Of a stretch of DNA of 64,000 bases, positions 36,639 through 48,060 are shown one piece after another. Source of the stretch: Piper betle (Eukaryota; Streptophyta; Magnoliopsida; Piperales; Piperaceae); contig JAURVB010014410.1 in the NCBI GenBank assembly GCA_033002965.1, positions 1 through 64,000 of the forward strand, read 5' to 3'. Made by a program: the position numbers and the translations under genes. Below the pieces are notes generated by a model that had not been told where the DNA came from, did not search any database, and saw only the letters and a list, made by a program, of their open reading frames with translations. The first letter of the stretch is position 1. Every line of letters begins with the position of its first letter.

Positions 36639-37625
36639 AACCTAGAACTGATTCTCGCCCTATCGGCGCCGGCGAGGAAGGAAGACGGACCTGCGGAGGA
36701 TAGGGTAGTGACTCCTTGAAAGGTCGCCAAAAAATCGACAGCGACGATCGGTGGGAGGGTAGGGGTCCGCCGGCGCCGGTGAGGGTGGCGCGCTGCTTCT
36801 TCGACCTCTTTGCCGCCGTCTGTGGCAAGTGAAAAAAATAGATTTGGGTTTTTTCTGTATTCGCGGGTCAGAGTTTAAGAAAAAATGGATGTGGATACAA
36901 TTTTTTTAATCCTATTTAGGGGATAAACTAAAAGATATTGTATAAAATAGTTTTTCAAAGCATCATGCACATAATATATAAATTATTTTTAAAGACGTTT
37001 CATCTTATTGTGAATTAATATGTAATTTTTTTTAACGCATGTTCTAAAGAAAATTTCACTTGATCTGCAAATTAGAGCTAATCCAAAAAAAATAAAATAT
37101 TGTACCATTTTTTAGTGTATGTTCTATTTAATAAGGTTGTTTTTTACTTTTGTCATAAATTAGAACTTAACCCAAAAAATTAAAACAATATATAATATCT
37201 TTTAATACATTTTTGTTTTGTAGAAAGATGATGCTTTCTTATATATTATAAATTATAGAGTTAGCCAGAAAATTTTAAATTGAAAGGGATGTACAAAGCA
37301 AAACTCTTTTAGTGTTAAAATAATTTATAAAATTTATATAACTAATTATAGAGTTTACCAAAAAAATTTTTTTGCATTTTTTATAACTCTTCCTACGTTT
37401 ATACATTATTGATTCCAACTAGGATGAAAATGGGTGGTTGATATTAAGAATAATATCCGCTAATAAAACTATTGTCATTTATAATTATATAGATCCTAAT
37501 TTATAATTATATAGATCTTTTTAAGGTCCATATCCGATAAAAAAATATAATACTGATGATAATGATACAATAATTTTTTTATAAAATAGATTTTCCATCT
37601 TATCAACAAAATCCTTTGTCAAATG
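36639..37625. other. PWWP gene 5' flank and AT-rich intergenic DNA
   Basis: GC-richer sequence to about 36835 is likely the 5' UTR and promoter of the minus-strand PWWP gene. The rest is AT-rich with poly-T and poly-A runs and no recognisable feature. Confidence 0.4.
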
Positions 37626-39138
37626 AGATATGCTGCACTGCGCTTCCATGTTTTGGCAGGGCATGCAGCGTATTTTTTTGGGCCATTGGATTTTGGGCTG
37701 TTGGATCAAAATCCAACGGCCCAAAATAAAATACCACTTTTTCCCCCCTCCCCGTTCATCTTCCACCGTTTGCCCCCCTGCCGGATTACGTCGCCCATGG
37801 CCCCGCCCCGCCCCCAGCCCTGTCCCACCCTCGGCCCCGACCCCTCCCGCAGCCACTATACCCCTCCCTCAGCCTGGCACCGCGGCCCACCCCTGCCCCT
37901 GCTCGTAGATGCGGTCCCCCTTGTCCCTGCCTGCAGTCGTGGCCCCCGAGGGTGATGCGGCGACAGTGTTGGCCAGCGAATGGCCGGCAGCAAGGTCATC
38001 GGTGGTAAGTGGCCCGGCAATACAAAGGGGGAAGAAACATGGGAGGGTAGTTTCGTAATAAAAACTTGACTCGAGTGAGGATCGAGTTAAATTTTTATTA
38101 CAAAATAATTTTTTTAAAAAATATATTTCATAATAAAAATTTGACTCAAGCCCAACTCGAGTTAAGCTTTTATCATAAAATAAATTTTTAAAAAATAAAA
38201 TAAAATAAAATAATTTTACAAAATAAATATTACAAAATAAATTTTAAAAAAATAAAATAATTTTGTAATAACTCCCCTACCTCGAGTAGTCAAGTTTTTA
38301 TTACGAAATTATTTTATTTTTTATTAAATTTATTTCGTAATATTGACTCGGGTTATTACGAAATTATTTTAACAAAAAATAAAATAATTTCGTAATAAAA
38401 ACTTGACTACTCGAGGTAAAGGAGTTATTACGAAATTATTTTATTTTTTTAAAATTTATTTTGTAAAATTATTTTATTTTATTTTATTTTTTAAAATTTA
38501 TTTCATAATAAAACCTTAACTCGAGTCAGGAGGCTCGAGTCAAATTTTTATTATCAAATAATTTTTTAAATTTTTTATTTTGTAATAAAAATTTGACTCG
38601 ATCATGACTCGAGTCAAGTTTTTATTACGAAACTACCCTCCCCTGTTTCTTCCCCCTTTGTATTGCCACGCCACCCACCATTGGTGACCTCGCTGCTGGC
38701 CCTTCGCTGGCCAACACTGTAGAGTTGCGGGCGGGGACAAGGGGACCGCGTCTGCGGGCAGGGGTAGGGGTGGGCCGCGGCGCCGGGTGAGGGAGGGGGG
38801 CCGCGGCTGGCCTGGGCAGGGGGGAGTGGTGAGGGGGAAATGCTGGGGGCGCGGCTGCGGGCGGGTTCGGGGGCGGATGGTGGTGGCCCGAGGGGTGGGG
38901 GAATAAGCGGGGGTCCCAGTAGCAGCGGACGGAGGCGGTGGGGTATAGCGGCTACGGGCGAGGCGGGGGCAGGGCCAGGGGTGGCAGAATCCGGCGAGGG
39001 GGGCGAATAGTGGAAGATGAACAGGGAAAGGGGAAAAAAGCGGTATTTTATTTTGGGCCGTTGGATTTTGATCCAACGACCCAAAATAAAATACGCGGAA
39101 TGTGCTGCCAAAACATGGCAGCGTAGTGTAGCTTATCT
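37626..39138. mobile_element. 1.5-kb hairpin (foldback) transposon
   Basis: The left half is nearly the reverse complement of the right half around a centre near 38355. Outermost are AGATATGCTGCACTGCGC and its counterpart ending at 39138, with dyads GCTGCCA...TGGCAGC (39104-39122) and the long palindrome at 39045-39092. Next come C-rich (37740-37960) and G-rich (38690-39010) arms, then an AT-rich core made of GACTCGAGTCAAGTTTTTATTACGAAAT blocks. No transposase. A read-through transcript would fold into a near-perfect duplex of about 0.7 kb. The overlapping open frames in the arms are composition artefacts. Confidence 0.85.
39045..39092. repeat. Inner subterminal palindrome of the 37626 element, right end
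   Basis: A 48-bp dyad with 22-bp arms (one mismatch): outer arm ATTTTATTTTGGG, core CGTTGGAT against ATCCAACG, four-base loop. The left end has the shorter GGGCTGTTGGAT-CAAA-ATCCAACGGCCC at 37695-37722. Confidence 0.8.
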
Positions 39139-39180
39139 CTATACATAATAACTAAATTCTGGACATTGTTAAGGTTGCAC

Positions 39181-39890
39181 CATGGTAACAAAAATCGGAA
39201 TCGGAATCGGAATCGGTTTTTAAAGGAGTCGGAATCGGAATCGGAATCCGTCTAAATCGGACAAAAATCGGTCCAGTTGAATCGGTCCAAATCGGTCATA
39301 TATAATAAATTGACAACTCATAACATAAATATATAAAAATTAGATATTAATGTAATTTTGATATTATTGTATGTATTATATTTTATGATATTTTTTATAT
39401 TTTTCTGGATTTTTTAAAATTATTTTTAATTAATTTTTTTTTACTCGGGTCAGAATCGAGTCAATTTTTAATTACGAAAATACCACTCTCGCTCTTCACC
39501 CCTGCCGTCCTGCCCTGCCTCCCCCTGTTGGCCCCACCATGCCCGGACTCCCCCTGCCAGCCTTACCCCGCCCCGTCCCCCTCGCGCATCTGCCCCGCCC
39601 CACCACTCTAATCTCGTCGGCCCCGATCTATCCCCCTATCGGCCCTGCCCCTACCCCCCTCCGGCCCTGCCCTACCCTGCCGGAGCGAAGGGGCGGCAGC
39701 GGTGGTGGCGGCGGAGGGAGAATGAGGGGTATTTCGATCATTATAAACTTTAAATTCCTATTTTACTTATTCATAAATAATTTATATAATTTAAAATAAA
39801 TAAATATTTTAGTAATTTACCCGAAACCGATTCAAACCGATTCCACCATATTTGACGCGAATTTCGCCGGATCCGATTTTTTCATGAGTG
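39181..39890. mobile_element. hAT-like non-autonomous element with an 8-bp direct repeat
   Basis: Flanked by GGTTGCAC at 39173-39180 and 39891-39898. The left end holds repeated ATCGGA units (AAAATCGGAATCGGAATCGG). The right end holds the inverse (CGGATCCGATTTTTTCATGA). The middle contains one copy of the ACTCGGGTCAGAATCGAGTC, TTAATTACGAAAATACC and C-rich module that also occurs in the foldback elements. An 8-bp target duplication is typical of hAT elements. No transposase. Confidence 0.6.
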
Positions 39891-40439
39891 GGTTGCACGG
39901 GTATACTTCATCCCCAAGCTGTTCGTGTCTTCCACCTTCCAGTCGCCGCCGGCGGCCCAATCACGGCCGGAATCCAACCGTGCTTGGTCCCGAAGCTTTT
40001 ACTTGCTAATAGCTGGTTGTGGATTAACCGCCAAAGCTTTTAGTGCCCGAAAAAGAAAACTGCGTGGAAAGGTTAAGAGTGTCGTCTCCGAGGCTTCGAC
40101 CAACATTCCTTTTTTCCTATATCTTTGAAATTTCTCGCCATATCTGGTCGGCGTCTGGTCGGCGTCAACGCCGACAACATCCCTCATCGCCTCCTCCTCC
40201 AACCATCGCGTCTTTCCTATCCACTGCTCGTTTGTTGCGGCTCAGGTACTTGGTTCATCTCTTCCTGTGTTTCCTTCATTTCTGCCGTGTTTGGTTTGTG
40301 ACTTTGTGTTTGTAGCCGATTTTTCGGACTTTTGGTTTATGGGGTTATTGCGGAAAGTGATGTTTGTGTGGGGGATGGTGTGCTTTGTGCTTTGGTTGAT
40401 TAGGTTTTAGCATTGGAAGGGTGTTGGGGGTGGTTGGTT

Positions 40440-42699
40440 ATGGGAGACCCGGAGCTTGGGCAGCTGAAGCAGGCATTGATAGACTCCGCGGCCGGTGCGA
40501 TTTCTGGTGGTATTTCTCGGACGGTGACCTCGCCCCTCGACGTTATCAAAATTCGTTTCCAGGTCTGGAGTTGAAGCTGATTACGATGATTTTTTTTTTT
40601 AAAAAGAAAGTTATCTTTTGTTCAATGCCATATTACTTAGTGTGTTGTTATGCTGAACTTGCTGAGAAATTAGTGTTAGTTGGAAGTTCTGGAGCTTAAA
40701 CTGTGCGTGTTTAGTGTTCGAAACTAGAACCGGAGCATTGTGGATTTCGGTTGATAGCTCTGGGAGGTGTAGTTTTTAGTTGGATTTCGGTTTTGTTTTG
40801 AAGATAACGAAAATCACCTTGTGCTCACTCTGTGGATGTTGGAATTATATTAGCCGCTGTTGAGCAGGAACTTGAATAAAATGTCTTTTCTTAGTGACGA
40901 GTCCGTTTTGTGAAGCCGTCCAATAATATTCCTTTGCTATTTTCTTTATTGCTTACCGAATGATCTTGTCTTTCCTTAGATAGTAGTTTGTTCCTTTGTG
41001 CCGTGTATACCTTGGACCATTTATGTGGTTTGTAGTAATTAGTGAATAGCTGTTCATTAAGAATGGTAATGATTGAACACTAGAGTTGTATTATTAGAAA
41101 GGCAAGGGTGGTTAGAAGTGCATTAAAGGGCTAGTAACTTATTGTGGACGACCTTGATAAGCAAGAAGTACTTAAAGCTTTTTAAAGGCCCTAGATGCTT
41201 TATAACAATCATATAAACTCCGGTGGAAAGAAATTCAATGGACTGGTTAAGAAATATGGGTAAATAACTAATGGGAATTGTTGTTGTCACACCTTTTATG
41301 TAATTGTTTATTATTCTGCATTTTTTAACGATGTGCTGCTGTAGTGTTGAATCCCTTGATAACATTCAACCACTGCATTTAACTAAAAATGATTTACTGC
41401 TTATAGTTTATTCCATGACTTAGTTGCTCAAGCCTTCTGAACTGTCTCTTGTAGACTCTCTGAATACCTGATATATGATATGGATGGGGACAGATCGGAC
41501 AACACAGGGTAGGATAGAACTGCATGGGGGGATTGTTGCTCATGCTCACTTTGAGTAGTGACCTCTCATAAATTGTCTAAGGGGACAATTCTGGACTATG
41601 CTTAAGAATAGAAAGAGCACAAACAGCAACCTTACATCTCTCTTGGAATGTTTTAATATTTTTTGAAAGGCTATAATCTATGTCTTCACTAATTTATGTA
41701 ACGTTCCTTTGCTATTATCTTATGGAGTGTCAAAGTTTTGCCGCTTTGGAGTTCTTTCATTGCTTTCATGCGCAGTACTCCAGTGGCTTATTTTATGTAA
41801 TGAATGGCAGGTCCAGCTGGAGCCAACTACATCATGGGCTTTAGTGCACAAAGATTTGTATGGGCAATTAAAGTACACTGGCATCATTCAAGCTACAAAA
41901 GATATTTTGAGAGAAGAAGGTTTACCGGTAGCCAGTTCTTCCTTTCTTTAGTTTATCATGCATTGATGCATTCTGATTCTACTAGGTTGTTTATCATCAT
42001 TATTATTGCAATCAACTTATGGTTATAACTTCTACCATGAAGTTGATACACTACTTAGCTCAGTCAATACAGATGTTGAAATTAATCATCAGAATCGGTC
42101 CAGATTGCCTAAGCAGCTCTTTTCAACGTAGTGAATCAAAGATGTACCATCAGTTATTAATGATTTGTCTGCTCATGGATTAATAGATTGGACAACCTTC
42201 TGTTATTGTTTTCAGTTTAGAAATAGATAGATATTACATTATGTTTTGTGTTAAAGTTATCTGAGATTTGCTATGTGGATTTCAGATCACCATTTACTTA
42301 TGGTCATGAAATATGCTTTAAAAACGGGGCATCTGGAGGGGTAATGTCCCAGCGCTGCTCATGGGAATGCCTTACACTGCCATACAGTTTACTGTACTGC
42401 ACAAATTGAAGACTTTTGCTGCAGGATCATCCAAGACAGGTGTGTTTTTTAAACTAAATTGTATGGCACAAGAAAGACCGACCCACATGAGTGAATGATT
42501 GGCTTCTTTGTGTTCAAAATATTTGGGTCACATCTTGATTTATACTCTTTGTTTTGTTTTGCATCATGCAGGGGAACATCTTAAACTTAGTCCTTATTTT
42601 TCATACGTTAGTGGTGCATTGGCTGGCTGTGCAGCAACAGTGAGCTCGTATCCATTTGATCTTCTACGAACCATACTGGCATCGCAGGGTGAGCCAAAG
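40440..42699 (+). pseudogene. TPC: Mitochondrial thiamine pyrophosphate carrier, 5' half only
   Basis: Exons 40440-40562, 41811-41927, 42328-42439 and 42572-42699 encode about 160 residues of a mitochondrial carrier. They start [20 protein letters not shown] and carry carrier signatures [11 protein letters not shown] and [18 protein letters not shown]. Together with [11 protein letters not shown] and [16 protein letters not shown], these match plant thiamine diphosphate carriers, which import the cofactor for matrix dehydrogenases. Such proteins have about 330 residues. The remaining half, including the third repeat, is absent from the window, and Copia sequence begins 0.4 kb downstream. Exon 3 also lacks an AG acceptor: the base pair before GGCATCTGG is GG, and the frame is closed by a stop just upstream. 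An untranslated first exon with a donor at 40246 is plausible. Probably a broken copy, although the reading frames are still clean. Confidence 0.8.
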
Positions 42700-43117
42700 G
42701 TACTTCACTTAAATAGAGCAAAACTCAGTTATCGATCTTCCCCTAAAAAATATAAAAATATCTTTTTCATATGTAAGGCTAGAATTAGTCGACTTTACTA
42801 TTTCTAAGCTGTTTTTGCAAGTGCTTATGTTTTTAAACCATGGCCACCTTTCCTCCCATCCCCACCCCCACCCCCCAACCCCCCAATCCCCACCCCCACC
42901 TCAATTTGTGACCTGAACATGTTTGAATGTTTCTCAAACCCTTGTTAAGTTTCAGTTCATTTGGCGTCTTTTTCTTACAGAAAATAATTTTCCCGACATA
43001 ATTGAAATGCCCACCTTGAATAGTTAATGTAAAATAGTATTATTTTATGGAACTCAGCATAGTTTGAGAAACTGTAACTTAACAAGTGCATTGGTGGTTC
43101 ATGACGTATAATGATCT

Positions 43118-45100
43118 ATGCTTTTTACCTTCTCTAGGGCATGTGTACTTTTTGGAAACAGCTTGGAATTCAGTGCTGCAAAAGATCAAGTGCTATCAGG
43201 GACTGAACTTCCCAACCTTAATATTGTCTTTTCTCGGCTATCTAGAATACCTATCCAAAGTGAGGAGTCAGTAGAAGTGGAGAATTCAGCCATGTTGTCT
43301 AACACTTGAGCTCCCTCAAACTCTGGTAGAGGGAGAGGTACAGGTTGAGGAGGCTCAACTCGTGGAGGAAGAAACACAAGCAGAAAGGAGGAAAGGTAGG
43401 CACATTGTGAATATTGTCTGATGACTGGCCTCACTGAAGACAAGTGTTGGTCTAAGCATGACAAACCAGATTGGGTTAAGCAGTCCTCCAATGTTTCATC
43501 CATTCCAACTACTTCAAATGTTGCACCAATTGCTGCCCACTAGCTCCACCTGCTGCTGCAACAGTTACTTTCAGGCATGAGGATTTCGAGCATCTCCTCA
43601 AAATAGCTCATGGTGATCCCCCAATGCCTTCTGCTTCTTTGGCCAATGCAGGTATTTCTGTTAATGAATCCATTCCCTTCAATTAATGGCTAATAGACTC
43701 TGGAGCTACGGATCACATGACTGGTAATTACCAATCATTTTCCACATTTTCAGTCTTTCTCAAACATGTTAATATCAGTCTAGCTGAAGGTAGGTATGCC
43801 CCAGCTTATGGAAAAGGCAATGTTCAACTCACTCATGACCTAACTTTGGAAGATGTTTTATTAGTCCCCACCTTTCCTACCATTTTACTGTCTGTACATA
43901 AGCTATGTACTCAAAGAAAGTGTCAAGTGATTTCAATTCTTTTCAATGTACATTTCAGGAAGTGGAGTCAAGGAAGCAGATGGGCATGGCTTCAATAGAG
44001 GGAAGCTTTACTACTTTCCAATAAAGCAGCAAGCTGTCACCAATGTTGTAGGAGTGTCTTCAATGCCAAATGCAATGCAATGGCTTTCTTGGTTAGGTCA
44101 TCCTCATTTGAATAAGTTAAAGGTTTTGGTTGCGAACTTAGGGAATGTTTCACATTTCAATTGTGAAACCTGTCAATTGTCCAAACATCGTAGGGAGTCT
44201 AGTCCATCTCAGTCCCTCACTAAGTCTTCTCAGCCTTGTGATCTCGTCCATTCAGATGTATGGGGGCCTCTCAATGCACCAAATGTTGGCAAATTTAGGT
44301 ATTATGTAATCTTTGTAGATGATCATAGTCGAATGACTTGGTTATATCTCTTGAAAGATAGAAGTGAGGTCTTCTCTTGTTTTAAGAAGTTTGTCAATGA
44401 AATAAAAACTCAGTTTGAAGCTATGATTAAAATTTTTAGATCAGATATTGCACTTGAGTACATCTCTTCTGTTTTCCAAAAATGCTGTAATGATCTTGGA
44501 ATCATGCATGAAACATCTTGTGCTCATACTCCCAATCAAAATGGAGTTGCTAAGTGCAAGCATAGACATCTAATTGAAGTTACAAGATGTCTAATGCCGA
44601 AAATGTCAGTTCCTGAACAATATTGGCTAGAAGCACTCTTAACATCTTGTTACCTAATCGATAGTTTGCCATCTTCTGCATTAGGCAATAAGATACCCTA
44701 TTCTGTACTGCGTCCAAATAAAGTCCTCTTTCTTGAAAAACTAAAATATTTGGATGCATTTGCTTTGTTCATTTATTCCAACACATACTTGATAAACTCT
44801 CTTTCATAGGTCAACCAAATGCATCTTCCTTGGTTATTCTAGGACACAAAAAGGATATGTGTGTTACTCACCATCATTGAGGAAAGGTATGTGACTGTAG
44901 ATGTCACCTTTTTTGAGGACAGTCCTTACTATCCTCCACAGAGTGTTGAATCGCAAAATAACTCAACACACACTATCTTTTCCAGTTGTTCTTCCTGAAA
45001 TCCAAGTGTCTAACCAAGATCATACATTCAGCAAACCCAAAATATTTTCGAGAACAAAGCCAGTTCACTGCAAGATGTCTGAAAGAGTAATATGTAGGAT
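43118..45100 (+). mobile_element. Degenerate Ty1/copia fragment (gag, protease, integrase)
   Basis: Gag remnants (DQVLSGTELPNLNIVFSRL) lie at about 43165-43310. A decayed zinc knuckle (CEYCLMTGLTEDKC, the His replaced by Leu) is near 43406-43450. The aspartic protease motif WLIDSGATDHMTG lies at 43687-43725. The GAG-pre-integrase and integrase core follow (43946-44809), with HPHLNKLKVL, CETCQLSKH, HSDVWGP and FVDDHSRMTWLYLL. The catalytic Glu position reads GVAKCKH where copia integrases usually have GVAERKN, so the triad is broken. CIFLGYSRTQKGYVCY at 44822-44869 is the usual post-integrase block. Reverse transcriptase, RNase H and LTRs are missing, and stops and frame changes are common. 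Confidence 0.85.
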
Positions 45101-45104
45101 TTAA

Positions 45105-46090
45105 TCTGGGTATACAATCTGGAACTCCAGGAACCCAAGGATCTAAGCCCATTCAAACATTTTTTCCATTTCCAAGAGACCAACAAACTTTGCCATGTAG
45201 TTTTGCCACACATGAGTTGAACGTCCACAAGAACGAGTAGCAGGCCACCAACCATCAGTTTTTGCATACTTCACAGCCATGAGTTTGGAGAAAAGTGAAT
45301 CTGGATTAGCAACATTTCTCCAAGCAAGTTTGGTGAGGAGACCTATGCTCATATCCCATTCCATCTAATTCCAACACCACCTAAACATTTGGGCCGACAC
45401 ATATTTAACCATTTCATAAATCAACAAAAATGTTTAGCGGACTTTCCCCACCAAAATGATGATTGCAGCTGATTGATCTTGCGTAAAATTTGTTTAGGGA
45501 GTGCATGACAACTCATCATACAATTCGATATAGTGTTTGTGATTGTTTGCACAGACATGAACGCATATCATTTTGTTTCCAAGATGCAATATTTTCGTGA
45601 ATCTTACAAATGAGAGAATGAAACCATTTAGTTCGATCTCCTCCCCAGAAAAGAGGCATACCAAGATATATTGCACCCTCTGGCATGAGAGGCGTGTTAA
45701 TAAGTCTAAGCAGTAGTATTTTTTTCGTGGGGACGTATGTTCTTGAACAGTAAACAACAGGATTTGCTCATATTATCCATCAGCTTTACAAAACAAAATG
45801 GGATCATCAGCAAAAATTAAGTGGGTTATAGAAGGAGCATTCCTTGTCAATGTCAATCCATGAATTTCCTTTGGAAGTAACAGAAGAAGTCCTCCAACAA
45901 CTAGAATGAAGAGACAAGGAGAAAGAGGATCCCACTGTCTTTATCCTCTTGATGAGGATAGACTACCACATTAACGAGAACAGAGATAGTTGTGCAGCCT
46001 ATACAAATAAATATCAGATTCTCAATGATGCTTGTCACTCACAGTAAGGTAGAAATTTTCTTGTGCAGTGATACAAGGTGTGAATAAATC
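45105..46090 (-). mobile_element. LINE-type reverse transcriptase fragment
   Basis: On the minus strand, SPCLFILVVGGLLLLLPKEI leads to ITHLIFADDPILFCKADG. The FADD box at 45803-45814 is the reverse transcriptase active site in the LINE form. Downstream, KLAWRNVANPDSLFSKLMAVKYAK and STHVWQ (about 45180-45325) are the usual C-terminal part of plant L1-type ORF2. Frames are broken. It abuts the Copia fragment in opposite orientation, so two insertions or a rearrangement met here. Confidence 0.8.
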
Positions 46091-46659
46091 AAGAACAAAG
46101 GAGCTCATTCTGGCACTGTTACTCTGCATGATTTCCCCCATTTGATTAAGAAAATTTGGAGCACTTCCATTGGGCTAGTTACCATTTGGCTCCCATTATA
46201 AAGTCCATGGATGTTATCATGTTAAGTCTCCTTATTCCTTTGAAGCAACTGTGCTGCGAAAATACCTTGAATATATGCTTTATTATACCTGAGTATATAA
46301 AATTTAGACCCGAGACGCCTTTAAGCAGTCGAGTCAGATGGCCAGGTTATCACTAGCTCACTAATTAAACCTCACTTCATTGCCGAGAATTCATGGCTTC
46401 CGGCAAACCAGAGTCGGAGTAATAATTTGGATATTTATTAATAAGCACCATTTGATTTTTTGTATGTAATATCGTTCATTGAATTGCAAATAAAATGTTA
46501 AGATGTGTGAAAAAAAACCCTGTGAAATTAATGTTTCCCTTTGTCAAGGTATGGACGAAGAATATTGTTATTTAGGTACCAATGTATGTTGGGCACAGAA
46601 AGGGACTTTGTTATGTGCCTTTTTAATCCAAAACTATTTCTTTTTAATCTAAAAATTAG
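46091..46659. other. Intergenic DNA
   Basis: No recognisable gene or repeat structure. It may contain more of the decayed LINE at its left end. Confidence 0.3.
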
Positions 46660-48060
46660 CTCAGGTAATAAGGTTTTCTTATAAACTTTATATATAAGTT
46701 ATAAACTCTATCCACAACCGATATAAGATTAACCCAACAATTTTTCTTTCATACATCGCAAATAATTATACCCGAAACACTATCATTGTCACATGACAAA
46801 CTTTTTCTGTGAATTATCAAGTAGAACCTATGAAAAAGACTTTTCCATTAAATCATCAGGATAGAGAAGAATTTTCCCTTGAATCATCAAGGTGGAACCT
46901 ATAAAGAAGACTTTTTTGTTGAATCATCAGGATGAAGAAGACTTTTCATTTGAATCATGAGGTAGAGCCCGCGAAGAAGACTTAAACAATCGGTATGGGT
47001 AATCACCCTTTAAATCATCAGGCGATCACCAAAACTAACCATAACTTTGATACTATTGCTAAGCCCTTTGAGCCCAAAAAGGTCTTGTAATAAGTGTCAT
47101 AAGCCTTTATTAATCCTTAGCTAAAGGAATAAAGTTTTATTATTAGCATGTATATAAGTTGTTAATACGCAAGTCACCAATTTCATCCACAACCAATATG
47201 AAACAAACTCAACAATCTCTCATTCTCACGTACATAGATGATTACACTCGATAAACACATTCATCATCGCGTGAACTTTCATAAGGAGATTAGGGAATAT
47301 GGCTTTCTTATTAACCTATATATAAATTAGCAGTTCCTATAATATTTTCCTCTCTACACATGTAGTGCAACGCAGGGAGAAGAGTTACCATTAGATTCAC
47401 ATCCAAAGGCCACTCTTGAGGTAGTTTGACAAAATCTATAAATGGTTATTTTTAAAAAAATTGACCTCAATACAGTTATTGAATAATTAGATAGCATCAA
47501 TACAATTAATTTTTTCAGTTATCTATCAATCAAGGGTGTGCAGAGAACAAAATCATTGTAGGAACTAAGAGTTCCCTATATACAAGTGAATAACTTCATT
47601 CACAACCAATATAAAACTAACTCAACAATTTCCTCTTCATACATCGCAAATGGTTACACCTGAAAATACCATCATCACCACATCATTACCTGGATTTACA
47701 CAATCTGTTCAAAGAATAAGACCGTCATCATCACCTAGATTTCCACAATCGACTCAAGGAATAAGGTTATTTTATTAGGTTATTTATAAGTCATTAACTC
47801 TATATATGACTAATGTGAAACAAACCCAATAATCTTCCATTCACACCTTAAAATCTCTCCTTTACACATAGTGGATTATTAGACCCATAAACACCATCAT
47901 TTTCCCTTAGACTTCTACAATTGGTGTGGACAATCACCCTTTAAATTGTCTTAAATAATCATTATCCCCGAGACTTCTACAATTGGGTGGGCAATCACCC
48001 TTTAAGAATAGATCACCAAAACCAATTGTAGCTCTGATACCATTGTGATCACCAAAACTA
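46660..48060 (-). repeat. Tangle of LTR-like repeat fragments with minus-strand primer-site motif
   Basis: At least four diverged copies share the path ATAAGGTTTT, TATATAAGT, CCACAACC(A/G)ATAT, AACAATC, CATACATCGCAAAT (near 46670, 47110, 47570 and 47760). GCTCTGATACCA at 48031-48042 is the exact reverse complement of the tRNA-iMet primer site, and a decayed form is at 47046-47056. A 45-bp-scale repeat of GAATCATCAGG and GAAGACTTTT lies at 46840-46985. This looks like debris of a minus-strand LTR element. No open frame is associated. Confidence 0.5.
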
